Shown here piece by piece: positions 50,745-59,960 of a stretch of DNA of 64,000 bases. The stretch lies in assembly GCF_000025005.1 (NCBI RefSeq), contig NC_013526.1:186001-250000 (forward strand), in the 5' to 3' direction. Below the pieces are notes generated by a model. It did not search any database. It was not told the origin of the DNA and saw only the letters and a program-made list of their open reading frames with translations. Both the position numbers and the translations under genes were made by a program. Each line of letters begins with the position of its first letter. The first letter of the stretch is position 1. Origin of the DNA: Thermobaculum terrenum ATCC BAA-798. GTDB taxonomy: Bacteria; Chloroflexota; Chloroflexia; Thermobaculales; Thermobaculaceae.

Positions 50745-52210
50745 CCGTCCCAGAGCTCGTCGAACTCCCCGAGCAGCCGCCTGCACCCCTCCAGCTGCCC
50801 CCTGTCGGCCTCCACCCTGGCCTGGTCCAGCAGCAGGTACGCGCGTCGGCTGATGGGCTGCCCGCGCCCGAGCGCCTCGAACAGCTCCTCGTAGCGGGCC
50901 TGCACCTCCCCCACGCTCTCGATGTAGCGCTCGGGATCGGGGGCGAAGGGCCCCTGGGCGCGACCGGATATCAGGTAGCGGCGCCATTCCTGGTCGAGCT
51001 GCGCCAGCGGCTTCCCGTAGGTGCCCAGGTAGTCGCCGCTGACGTAGACCTGCTTGAACTTGGCCAGGCCGTAGGTCCGGACGAGGTACCCCACGAACGA
51101 GCCGGCCTCATCGTACGGGTGGCGGCGGAGCAGCCTGCCCATGAAGCGCACCCTGCCGCTCGCCAGCTGCTCCAGGGGGATGAGCGTCCCCGTGGCCAGC
51201 GCCGCCCGCGCGAACCCGTCCAGCGACACCTGCCCGTCTCGCAGAAGGTACTCCTCGGAGGCGTACATCGCCAGCCCTTCGGACAGCATCACGGAGGAGC
51301 TGGGGCCTATACCGTCGCTGGCCAGCTGGTGGGTGAGCTCGTGGGTGCTCAGGTACTGCCTCTCCAACGGGGTGCCCACGCCGTCGTACAGCTGGAATAT
51401 GGCGCGGTCGCGAGCTCGGGAGTACCCCCTCAAGCCCGGGTCCGGGTTGGGGAACGGCGCGTACGCCAGGTAGAAGGTGACATCGCCTGCCAGGCGCACG
51501 CCCAGGAGGCGCTCAGCGTGGGCCAGCCCCTCCTGGGCCGCTTGCGCGAACTCGGATACGTGGGTGGCCGCGAAGGTGCCCGGCCGGTACCTGACCACCA
51601 GGTGCTCCGTACGGTAGGACCCAGGGAGCAGCTCCTCCAGCCGATACCAGTCCAGGTCGGCCGTGGCTGGGTAGATGGGGAAGGATGCCCTGACCTCGCC
51701 GTCCGGTGGCTGAGCCGGTGTTGGGGTGGGCTTGGGCGTGGGCGGTGGGGCGATCGACAATACCTCGGCGGGCATGTAGCCCCAGCGCCCCATGTACCTG
51801 ACCCGGTACCAGCTACGCCCGTCTGCGCCCTCGATGGGCATGGCAACCGCTATCACCGCTCGCCCGTTGGGGACGATCTGCCTGACGGGTGCTCCCGCGC
51901 TGGGTCGGCCGCGCAGCGGGGATCCGGCACGGCCGTACCTGCTGGCGTCCACGTACAGCAGCGATGTGCTGGGGGTCACCGTGGGGGAGGGGACGGTGGT
52001 TGGTGTCGGTGTGGGTGGGGCGCCGGGACCTCGAGGGGGGTCGGCCTTGCTGGCTTGGGAGATGATCGCCGTTGCCGTGGCGTGCGCTCCCGAGATCAGC
52101 TCGGCTCGCCCAGCCATCGGGGATGGGGTGGGCGCTGGCTGTGGGCCCCGCCCGCTGCACCCACAGAGCGTGAGGGCCAGCAGCAGGAGGGTGCACAACC
52201 TCGAGGTCAT
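50741..52210 (-). CDS. SH3-domain lipoprotein with gluzincin-type metallopeptidase domain
   Basis: A 489-residue lipoprotein (lipobox LTLCGC) with Pro/Thr linkers, one SH3-like domain (LLYVDASRYGRAGSPLRGRP to YMGRWGYMPAEVL) and a peptidase domain. THELTHQLA is HExxH and LSEGLAMYASEEY supplies the third zinc ligand, as in gluzincins/peptidase MA-like proteins. Substrates are unknown. ATG 52210 overlaps the stop of the SH3 serine protease by four bases. Both share an N-terminal ATA-x-AI-rich helix, suggesting common origin. The stop overlaps that of the convergent flavoprotein by four bases. Confidence 0.85.
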   Translation of the reverse strand: MTSRLCTLLLLALTLCGCSGRGPQPAPTPSPMAGRAELISGAHATATAIISQASKADPPRGPGAPPTPTPTTVPSPTVTPSTSLLYVDASRYGRAGSPLRGRPSAGAPVRQIVPNGRAVIAVAMPIEGADGRSWYRVRYMGRWGYMPAEVLSIAPPPTPKPTPTPAQPPDGEVRASFPIYPATADLDWYRLEELLPGSYRTEHLVVRYRPGTFAATHVSEFAQAAQEGLAHAERLLGVRLAGDVTFYLAYAPFPNPDPGLRGYSRARDRAIFQLYDGVGTPLERQYLSTHELTHQLASDGIGPSSSVMLSEGLAMYASEEYLLRDGQVSLDGFARAALATGTLIPLEQLASGRVRFMGRLLRRHPYDEAGSFVGYLVRTYGLAKFKQVYVSGDYLGTYGKPLAQLDQEWRRYLISGRAQGPFAPDPERYIESVGEVQARYEELFEALGRGQPISRRAYLLLDQARVEADRGQLEGCRRLLGEFDELWDG

Positions 52211-53681
52211 GACCGGTACTGCCCGAAGGCACGCTGGTCGAGAGCGGCCGAGGCAGGCTCTCGCAGGAGCGAGCCCAGGATGTAGGCCACCTGCCCGTCG
52301 TACTTCACCCTGTACCAGGCTTGTCCGTCCTCGCCCGTGACGGGCCGTGGATAGGCCTCCACGAGGGCCCCGTTGGGCAGGTAGCCGATCTTGGCCGAGC
52401 TCGTCGTGGGGCGCTCGCGAACGTTGGCGCCGGTGTACCCCAGGTATCCTCCATCGACCTGCAGGATCACCACCGTGTCCTCCGGGTCGGTGATCGTCGG
52501 TGGGATCTCGCTCAGCAGCGAGCCCAGGATGTAGGCCGTGCGGCCCTGGTAGAACACCTTGTACCAGATCTCGCCCTTGGAGTTGGTCACCGTATCGGGA
52601 TAGGCCGCGACCGCCTCCCCGTTGTCCAGGTAGCCGACCTTGAGGGAGTCGATGCTCGGGCGAGCCCGCACGTTGGCGCCGGTGTAGCCCTGGGCGGCGG
52701 CATCCACGTACAGCGTTACGGTCCGGCGCGTGGGGCGGGTCGTGATGGCGATCTCCCTGCCGGCCAACACTTGGGCGATGATGGTCTTGGCGTTGTTGAT
52801 GGGCACGAGGTAGCCCACCTTCCCGGCGTTGTCCACCACGCCCGCTGTGGGCACGCCGATCAACCTGCCCTGGTTGTCCACCGCCGCCCCGCCGCTGGAG
52901 CCGTGGGTGAACTCGGCATCGGTCTTGATGAGCGTCTGGCCGTACAGCGGCAGGAATCCGGAGACCACTCCCCGGGTGTAGGTGACGGAGTCCCCGCCCA
53001 CGCTGGGGAACCCGAACACGCGCACCTCGTCCCCCAGCTGCACGGTATCGGAGTCGCCCAGCGGCAATGCTGTCTCCAGTCGGAAGCCGGCTGGCAGGTC
53101 TCTCCCTCGTATGTCGGAGACTACGCGGAGCACCGCCAGGTCGTGCTCCCGGTCCAGCTGCACCACCTTGGCCAGGTAAGCCGGCCTGGCTGGCAGGTGG
53201 GGATCCTCGGTGACGTACACCTCGGCGAGGCCGCTCCAGTTGTAGAACTGCCTGAGGTCCAGGTCGTACACGACGTGAGCGTTCGTGAGGATGTAGCCCC
53301 TGGGGTGGATGATGGATCCCGAGCCCCCAAAGGTCGTGCCCGCGTAGTCCCCCTGCCCCTCCACCAGCAGCTTGACGGTGGCCAGCTCCACCTCGCCCGG
53401 GAGGCCGGCACCGCGGTCGGGGCCGCGGTAGGGGTAGGCGTTGCCTGGGGTGTCGGGGTTGGACGAGCGGAGGGGGGTCTCCTGGACATGGCCTCGGCGG
53501 TAGCCTTCGCGCTGCCCACTATGGCCTGTGCGGTGGCCTCCGCGTTAGCGCGAGCGATGATGGCTTTGGCCGTGGCCTCGGCCGGGCTCACCCCGCCCTC
53601 CTCCGAAGGCGCGTTGGCCTTCCCACACCCAGCCGCCAGCAGCAGGCAGATCCACAAGCAGAGCCAAGTCCTCCAGCGCAA
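52207..53681 (-). CDS. Trypsin-like serine protease lipoprotein with two SH3 domains, frameshifted in the linker
   Basis: Start TTG 53681 has GGAGGT five bases upstream. The lipobox is LLAAGC, followed by an AEATAKAIIARANAEATAQA helix and a Pro/Thr/Ala linker. The frame then changes near 53399-53405 (CCCGGG) and continues as ELATVKLLVEGQGDYAGT, the protease domain (His in TNAHVVYD, Asp in HDLAVLRV, Ser in THGSSGGAAV) and two SH3 repeats of the type GYTGANVR-x-RP. The catalytic triad is complete. One missing C or G would restore continuity; alternatively an ATP-free secondary start would give a protein lacking its signal. It is likely envelope quality control, cotranscribed with the metallopeptidase. 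Confidence 0.8.
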
Positions 53682-53719
53682 GGGGTGACCTCCATCGCAC
53701 GATCGATAGCAAGCATACG

Positions 53720-53739
53720 GGTATATATTACTATATACC
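53720..53739. promoter_or_regulatory. 20-bp palindrome in the protease/NUDIX divergent region
   Basis: GGTATATA (53720-53727) and TATATACC (53732-53739) form a perfect inverted repeat around TTAC. It lies 39 bases upstream of the protease start and about 85 upstream of the NUDIX start, where promoters for both are expected. It is a likely repressor operator; the regulator is unknown. Confidence 0.45.
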
Positions 53740-53824
53740 AATAGTCAATACAAGTTTATGCGCGGTTTCTGTTATCCTGGCCTCAGGGCCTCTGGATTAA
53801 CTTTGAGTTGGAGATGACGAGGGC

Positions 53825-54298
53825 ATGATCAGCTTTGAGGTAGGTGACTTCATATTTAATTACAGGGTAGCCGCCGTGTGTAGGAGGGCGGGGCGCGTCC
53901 TGCTGGTGCAGCAGGAGGGGACGGATTTCTGGTTTCTACCAGGCGGCAGGTGTGAGGCAGGCGAGTCCTCCAGGGACGCTTTGCGCAGAGAGCTTAGAGA
54001 AGAGCTGGCGGTGGACGTCAGGATCGAGGGGCTGCTGTGGGTGGTGGAGAACTTCTTCGAGCTCGGCGGCCGCAGCTTCCATGAGCTGTCGCTGTACTAC
54101 GAGTGCCTCTTGCCCGAGAGCTTCCATCGCGTGGATCTGGATACCAGCTATCCGTGGACGGAGGTCAACGGCGCATCGTTCGTCTTGCGGTGGTTTCCCA
54201 TCTCAGGGTTATCCGAGATAAAGCTGCTGCCGGAGTTTCTCCAGCAGGGACTGCAGCACCCTCCCGAGCACGTGCAGCACCTGATCTGCAGGGGATAG
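53825..54298 (+). CDS. NUDIX hydrolase
   Basis: A 157-residue hydrolase acting on nucleoside diphosphates linked to another group. The Nudix box is complete: GGRCEAGESSRDALRRELRE followed by EL. The N-terminal strand VAAVCRRAGRVLLVQQEG and WFLPGG are typical. Substrate cannot be predicted; the subgroup resembles ADP-ribose/8-oxo-dGTP-type housecleaning enzymes. ATG follows GGAGATGACGAGGG. It is separate from the glycosidase gene by an AT-rich gap. Confidence 0.9.
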   Translation: MISFEVGDFIFNYRVAAVCRRAGRVLLVQQEGTDFWFLPGGRCEAGESSRDALRRELREELAVDVRIEGLLWVVENFFELGGRSFHELSLYYECLLPESFHRVDLDTSYPWTEVNGASFVLRWFPISGLSEIKLLPEFLQQGLQHPPEHVQHLICRG

Positions 54299-54385
54299 CC
54301 AAGACCCTCTTGTGTTTAAAGCAATAATATGTATGATTTAATGCATAAATAAATATGTTAATGCTTTATATTTGGGAGGGTGACG

Positions 54386-57300
54386 ATGGGCAGGAAGGGT
54401 GTCCCCGCGATGTTGGTGCTGGTGCTCCTGTTGGCTCTGTGGCCTGCGAGCCACAACGGCCGCGCACAGGAGACGGGCCTCGACAATCCGGGGTTCGAGG
54501 CAGGTCCCTGGGAGGCCAACCATCCTGAGAGGGTGGCCACGGATACCACCCAGGTACATGGTGGACAGAGGTCGGTGCGGGTGCTACCGCTCCCCGGCGA
54601 CGACGTCTTTATGCTGAGTAACCTCGTGCCGATAGACGTGGAGCTCTCCTACGTCTTCAGTGTGTGGATCAGGACCGACTCACTGCCCAGCAACGCCGTG
54701 AGCGTGAGGGTGCTGGAGGTGGACCCCAACAACGTGGCCATAGGGTGGCACGTGCTCTCGAGCGGAGACAATCGCCTGGTGACGACCGGCGGCACGCACG
54801 ATTGGCAGCGGTTCGACGTAGAATTATCGGGGTTCAACTCCAGAACCTCCTACCTCAAGTTCTACCTGTGGGTGGCGCCCGCGGAGGCGGGTACCGCTTG
54901 GTTCGATGACGCGGCCTTCGCCAGGTCCTCCAGGCCGGGCGAGGATCTCAGGTTGAGCGTCACGACCCCGCGATTGGGCAACGTCTTCTCGCCTGGAGAA
55001 GAGGTAAGCGGGATTGTGACCGTACGCTCCCTGGCGGACGAGCCTCGGGAAGTGGTGTTGCGGCAGCACGTCGAGTACAAGGACGGCACGGTCGTGCTCG
55101 ACAGGGACACGAGCCTGACGATTCCTCCAAGAGGTACGGTCGACGTGCACTTGGCCTTTACTCCGAGGCTCAAGGGGGTGTACTACGGTAGGTTCGCCCT
55201 GCTGGACCAACAGGGCGAAGAGCTCCGCGTGCTGGAGACCAGCTTCGGGGTGATAGAGCCTCTGGATGCCCACGACTACAGCAGGTTGTCCCCGTTCGGG
55301 GCGCAGACCCACTTCGGACAGTACAAGGGTGATCCCGAGAAGAACCTGCGGCTCATGAGCATGGCCGGCATCAACTGGACCCGCGACGAGATGTACTGGT
55401 CGGAGCTTGAGAAGACGAAGGGCGTCTTCACCTTCCCACCTCAGTTCGACGCCTACGTCGCGGAGAACGTCCGGCAGGGCTTGGATCCCCTGATCATCCT
55501 GGACTACCACAACCGTCTGTACGACCTCAACGAGAGCGGCAGCCCTCGCGCTCCCCATACCGAGGCAGGTCTGCGCGGCTGGGCGAGGTACGTGGCCGAG
55601 ATGGTGACCAGGTACCGAGATCAGGTCAGGTACTGGGAGGTCTGGAACGAGCCCAATGGGCAGCAGTTCTGGGGGGATGAGCCGAGCGCCCGCGAGTACG
55701 CCGCCGTCCTCAAGACCGCTTACACCACGATCAAGAGGCTGGACCCCGATGCCGTGGTCATAGGAGGCGCGATAGCGGGCACCGACCTCAATTACTTACG
55801 GGAGCTGTTCGACGCTGGAGGGCTGAACTACATGGACGTCCTCTCGATACACCCCTACAGGGTGGGCGGCCCCGACGAGACGGATCTGCTGCGGGACCTG
55901 CGGTTCCACCAGGAGCTGATGCACGAGTACGGCTACGAGAAGCCGATATGGCTGACCGAGATAGGCTGGGCCACCGACACCGGCCCGTACGGGGTGAGCG
56001 AGGCCCAGCAGGCGCAGTACCTGGTGCGCACCTACCTGCTGGCGCTGTCCACGGGGTACGTGCGGGAGGTCAACTGGTACGACTTCCAGGACGACGGGCC
56101 CGACCCAGCCAACCACGAGCACAGGTTTGGGATAGTCAGGCTGGATCTCTCCCCCAAGCCCGCCTACACCGCCTACGCCAACCTGGTGAGGCAGATAGGC
56201 GCCGGCCACTACGTGGGCGACCTGTCCCTGCCGGAGGGAGTGCGGGGCGAGGTGTTCGCGCGCCGGGGAGAGGCCATCCTGGTCCTGTGGGCCACCTCCG
56301 CCCGGCAGGTGTCCCTCCGGACCAGTGCGTCCCGCTTGGAGGTGTACGACATCGACGGCAACGAGAGGGATGTACCGGTGGATGGAGGCTCGGCCTCCTT
56401 GACGGTGGGTCCCGATCCCATGTACGTGCATGGTCTGGGAGCCGGTGTCCTCCTGCAGGCGGCAGCGAACACCTTCGAGGAGGCGCTGGCTGCCGCCCGC
56501 CTGGACCTGAGAGGTAGGGAATTCGCGCCCGAGGTGGAGTCCCACCTGGAGCGCGCCTCCTCCAGGGTTGAGCACTACCTGACCCATCGCAGCCCCGGGG
56601 ATCTCGTGGCCGCGCTCGGGGAGCTCGACAGGGCGCGTGGTATCTGGATAGATAGCGCGCACACGGCGGGGGGTGATGCCTGGAGGTCGGCCCTGGTGAA
56701 CGTGTACTCGCTCGCCAGGGCGAGCGGCGCCCTGGCGGACATGGCCTACGCCTCGAGGGCGCGGGGTCAGGCCCTGATTGGCCAGGGCTCGGGCAAGATC
56801 ACCGCCCTCCCGAGTGGGGCGGACGCCAGCAGGCCGCACGCCGAGGCGCTGTGGCAGGATGCCTCCAGGTACCTCGAGGAGTCGCGGGAGATGCGCCAGC
56901 AGGACCCGGTGGCGGCCTGGCGCGCGGCGGTGCTCGGGCGCAGCTTGGCGCGCGCCTCCCAGCAGGTGTACAGGTACGAGGAGCCTGTGTACCCCTGGGT
57001 CTACCTCAGCACTCCCGACTACAACCTCTCGGCCGTGGTCGGGGAGCTGCCCCCGCTGCCGGTCACGGTGCACAACGCTTTGGACAGGAGCGTCGCGTTC
57101 GACCTGACGGTGGACGCTCCTCTGGGCTGGGATGTCGCGGGCGCTGGAGTGGTCTCGTTGGCGCCCGGGGAGCGTCGCACGGTCGAGCTGCGGGTGGTGC
57201 CCCCGACGGACGTCGCCGTCGGCAGCTACAGGATAGCTATCGGGGGGAGGTACGATGGCGTGAAGGCGGTCGTCCCCATAGAGGTGGACCTCGAGCTCCG

Positions 57301-58216
57301 TCCGGCGCTGGAGCTCGAGGTGTTGCCCCTGCGGGAGCGACCCGCGGCCGGCACGGAGCTCAGGGTGCGCGTAGCCAACGCCAGCGCGCACGCCCAGTCG
57401 GGCACGCTGGCTCTCCAGCTGCCGGCCGGCTGGTCGGCCTCGCCGTCCTCGGCCGCGTACGGGCCACTGGCGCCGGGGGAGTCGCAGACCATGAGCTTCG
57501 AACTGACCGCCGTGCGCCAGGCCGACTTCAACGAGTACGAGGTGGGCATCTCCGCCACCTACACTGCGGGTGTGGTTAGCGCCAGCCAGGCGCTGGATTT
57601 CCTGGCGATCCCCAGGGGGCGGGCGGCCGTGGATGGTGATCTGTCCGACTGGCGAGCGGCCCTGCCCATCCACCTAGACAGGGCCTCACAGGTGGCGGAG
57701 AAGAAGGGCTGGACTCCCCAGGACCTCTCCGCCGTGGGCTACACGATGTGGGACGATGACTACCTCTACGTCGCGGTGAGGGTGACGGACAACGCCTTCC
57801 GCCAGACCTACACGGGCGGCGACGTCTGGCGTGGGGACGGCGTGCAGTTCGCGATCGACGCGCTCAACAACAAGTCCGACAGCTACGACTCGGACGACTC
57901 GGAGTGGGGGCTGACCCTCACCCCTGCCGGGCCTCAGGTGTGGCGGTGGTACGGCAGCGGCGGGCTGCCGGGCAACGTGCTGGTCGAGTCGGCCAGGCTG
58001 AGCGTGGTCAGGCAGGGCGACCAGACGGTGTACGAGGCAGCGATCCCGATCTCGGAGATCAGGCCGCTGGTCCCAAGCCCCGGTGGGCAGATCGGGTTCG
58101 ACCTGCTGGTCAACGACGACGATGGCTCCGGCAGGTCGGGTTGGATCGAGTGGACGCCCGGGATAGGCTACGGCAAGGTGCCCCGCCTGTTCGACTCCTT
58201 CACCTTCCTGCCATGA
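54386..58216 (+). CDS. Giant secreted clan-A glycoside hydrolase with CBM-like domains
   Basis: The 1276-residue exported protein begins with a signal peptide (AMLVLVLLLALWPASHNGRA). Next are a jelly-roll carbohydrate-binding-like domain (about 30-180) and a TIM-barrel glycosidase (about 290-620). The predicted acid/base Glu is in YWEVWNEPNGQQFW and the nucleophile Glu in PIWLTEIGWA, a GH39/GH5-like layout. A helical segment (about 690-860), NEW3-like beta domains (about 870-1075) and a CBM9-like domain follow (VDGDLSDWRAALP, then YLYVAVRVTDNAF). It probably attacks a plant-type polysaccharide or glycan. GGGAGGG precedes ATG 54386. Confidence 0.85.
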   Translation: MGRKGVPAMLVLVLLLALWPASHNGRAQETGLDNPGFEAGPWEANHPERVATDTTQVHGGQRSVRVLPLPGDDVFMLSNLVPIDVELSYVFSVWIRTDSLPSNAVSVRVLEVDPNNVAIGWHVLSSGDNRLVTTGGTHDWQRFDVELSGFNSRTSYLKFYLWVAPAEAGTAWFDDAAFARSSRPGEDLRLSVTTPRLGNVFSPGEEVSGIVTVRSLADEPREVVLRQHVEYKDGTVVLDRDTSLTIPPRGTVDVHLAFTPRLKGVYYGRFALLDQQGEELRVLETSFGVIEPLDAHDYSRLSPFGAQTHFGQYKGDPEKNLRLMSMAGINWTRDEMYWSELEKTKGVFTFPPQFDAYVAENVRQGLDPLIILDYHNRLYDLNESGSPRAPHTEAGLRGWARYVAEMVTRYRDQVRYWEVWNEPNGQQFWGDEPSAREYAAVLKTAYTTIKRLDPDAVVIGGAIAGTDLNYLRELFDAGGLNYMDVLSIHPYRVGGPDETDLLRDLRFHQELMHEYGYEKPIWLTEIGWATDTGPYGVSEAQQAQYLVRTYLLALSTGYVREVNWYDFQDDGPDPANHEHRFGIVRLDLSPKPAYTAYANLVRQIGAGHYVGDLSLPEGVRGEVFARRGEAILVLWATSARQVSLRTSASRLEVYDIDGNERDVPVDGGSASLTVGPDPMYVHGLGAGVLLQAAANTFEEALAAARLDLRGREFAPEVESHLERASSRVEHYLTHRSPGDLVAALGELDRARGIWIDSAHTAGGDAWRSALVNVYSLARASGALADMAYASRARGQALIGQGSGKITALPSGADASRPHAEALWQDASRYLEESREMRQQDPVAAWRAAVLGRSLARASQQVYRYEEPVYPWVYLSTPDYNLSAVVGELPPLPVTVHNALDRSVAFDLTVDAPLGWDVAGAGVVSLAPGERRTVELRVVPPTDVAVGSYRIAIGGRYDGVKAVVPIEVDLELRPALELEVLPLRERPAAGTELRVRVANASAHAQSGTLALQLPAGWSASPSSAAYGPLAPGESQTMSFELTAVRQADFNEYEVGISATYTAGVVSASQALDFLAIPRGRAAVDGDLSDWRAALPIHLDRASQVAEKKGWTPQDLSAVGYTMWDDDYLYVAVRVTDNAFRQTYTGGDVWRGDGVQFAIDALNNKSDSYDSDDSEWGLTLTPAGPQVWRWYGSGGLPGNVLVESARLSVVRQGDQTVYEAAIPISEIRPLVPSPGGQIGFDLLVNDDDGSGRSGWIEWTPGIGYGKVPRLFDSFTFLP

Positions 58217-58244
58217 AGGCTGGAGGTCTGGGCGAGCGGAGATC

Positions 58245-59960
58245 CTAGCGCTGCCGGGCGATGCCGACGGCCGCCAGTAGCTCCTGTGGGGTGAGGGGCA
58301 GGGGGGCTAGCCCCAGGCGCTGGCCTATCAGCAGCGCTGCCGGCGGGTGGACGTGGGTGCGGGCGAGCACCTCCGCCTGCGCGAACACCTCTCTGGGCCC
58401 GCCATCGAGCAGCACCCTCCCCGCGTGCAGGGCGATGGCGCGGTCGGCGTGCTCGGCGGCGAACTCCACGTCGTGGGTGACCACCACGACCAGCTTCCCC
58501 TCCCCCACCAGGTGCTCCACCAGCGCCCCCAGGAGCTGTATCCCCTCGGCGTCCTGACCCCCAGTGGGCTCGTCGAGCACGACCACCGGCGAGGCCATGG
58601 TGAGCACCGAGGCGATCGCCACCCGCTTGCGCCACGAGAGCCCCAGGTCGTAGGGCTTGCGGTGCCTGACATCCCGCAGCTGCAGCAGGTCGAGCGCCCT
58701 CTCCACCAGCTTCTCGGCCTCCTCGGGAGGGAAGCCCATGTTCTCCGCGCCGAAGCGCACCTCCCGCTCGACGCTGCTCCGGAAGAGCTGGTCGTCGGGG
58801 TTCTGGAAGGCCAGCGCCACGTGGCGCGCCAGGTGGGCCACGCGGTGGTCTCGCGTGTCCTCCCCGCGCACGAGCACCCGCCCGCTGCTGGGCTTGAGGA
58901 GGCCGTTGAGGTGCTTCATGAGCGTGGTCTTGCCCGAGCCGTTCTGCCCCAGGATGCAGACGCATCCCGCATCCATCTCCAGCGACACGTCCTCCAGCGC
59001 CCTCACCTGGCCCCCGTAGGAGAAGCTTACCCCCTCCAGCCTCACCTGCGGCTCGCCCGATCGGCCCTCGCGCACGGGGTCGACGGCTTGGAGGTCGGAG
59101 CCCCTCGCCTGCAGCACCCCCTCGATCTCCGCCGCGGCCTCCTCAACGGTGAGGGGCAGCGGCCGGGACACGGGGACCGCCTCGGCCTGACGCAGCTGCC
59201 AGCCCACCGCGGCGGGCACGGGCATCACGAGCGGCAGCCCCGACGCCAGCGCCCGCCCCAGCACCTCTCGGGGCTCGCCCTCCAGCACTATCCTGCCGCC
59301 CCGCATCACCAACAGGCGGTCGGCGTACCTCGAGAGCCTCTCCAAGTCCTGGCTGACCATGATCACGGTGAGGCCCTGCTGGTGCAGCTTAAGCACCGTC
59401 TCGAACACCTCCTCCGCGCCCACGGGATCGAGCTGGGAGGTGGGCTCGTCCAGGAGGAGGATCTCGGGGCGCATGGCCAGCACGGAGGCGATGGCCACCC
59501 GCTGAGACTGCCCACCCGACAGGCGCATGGGGTGGCGATCCGCCAGGTGATCTATGCCCATCAGCCGCATGCTCTCCCATGCCCTGCGCTCGATCTCCTC
59601 GCGCGGCAGCCCCATGTTCTCGAGCGCGAACGCCACCTCCTCCAGCACCGTCAGGGAGGCGCCGGTGAGCTGGTCGAACGGGTTCTCGAACACGTAGCCC
59701 ACCTTGCCCGCCAGCTCCTCCACGGGCACCCGCCGGGTGGGCGCTCCGTCCACGACCACCTCACCGGAGAGCTCGCCGTCGAACAAGTGCGGGATGTAGC
59801 CGGCGATGAGGCGGCAGAGGGAGGTCTTGCCCGCGTCCGCGGGGCCCGTGATCCCCACGAAGCTGCCGCGCTCGATGACGCAGCTCACGCCGTCCAGCGC
59901 CCTCACTCCCGGTTGGGCGGCGTAGGTGAAGGCTACGTCCGCGATCTCTATCAGGCTCAT
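58245..59960 (-). CDS. ECF transporter fused ATPases (EcfA1-EcfA2 in one chain)
   Basis: The 571-residue protein contains two ABC ATPase domains. The first (about 1-255) has Walker A GPADAGKTS, signature LSGGQSQR and Walker B LLLDEPTSQLD. The second (about 305-540) has Walker A GQNGSGKTT, a degenerate signature LSWRKR and Walker B VVLDEPTGGQD. A Q-helix-like ENPFDQL/QNPDDQL typical of ECF ATPases is in both. ATG 59960 overlaps the T-component stop by four bases. It energises uptake of a vitamin or similar micronutrient with the two genes upstream. Unequal motifs suggest functional asymmetry between the two sites. Confidence 0.9.
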   Translation of the reverse strand: MSLIEIADVAFTYAAQPGVRALDGVSCVIERGSFVGITGPADAGKTSLCRLIAGYIPHLFDGELSGEVVVDGAPTRRVPVEELAGKVGYVFENPFDQLTGASLTVLEEVAFALENMGLPREEIERRAWESMRLMGIDHLADRHPMRLSGGQSQRVAIASVLAMRPEILLLDEPTSQLDPVGAEEVFETVLKLHQQGLTVIMVSQDLERLSRYADRLLVMRGGRIVLEGEPREVLGRALASGLPLVMPVPAAVGWQLRQAEAVPVSRPLPLTVEEAAAEIEGVLQARGSDLQAVDPVREGRSGEPQVRLEGVSFSYGGQVRALEDVSLEMDAGCVCILGQNGSGKTTLMKHLNGLLKPSSGRVLVRGEDTRDHRVAHLARHVALAFQNPDDQLFRSSVEREVRFGAENMGFPPEEAEKLVERALDLLQLRDVRHRKPYDLGLSWRKRVAIASVLTMASPVVVLDEPTGGQDAEGIQLLGALVEHLVGEGKLVVVVTHDVEFAAEHADRAIALHAGRVLLDGGPREVFAQAEVLARTHVHPPAALLIGQRLGLAPLPLTPQELLAAVGIARQR

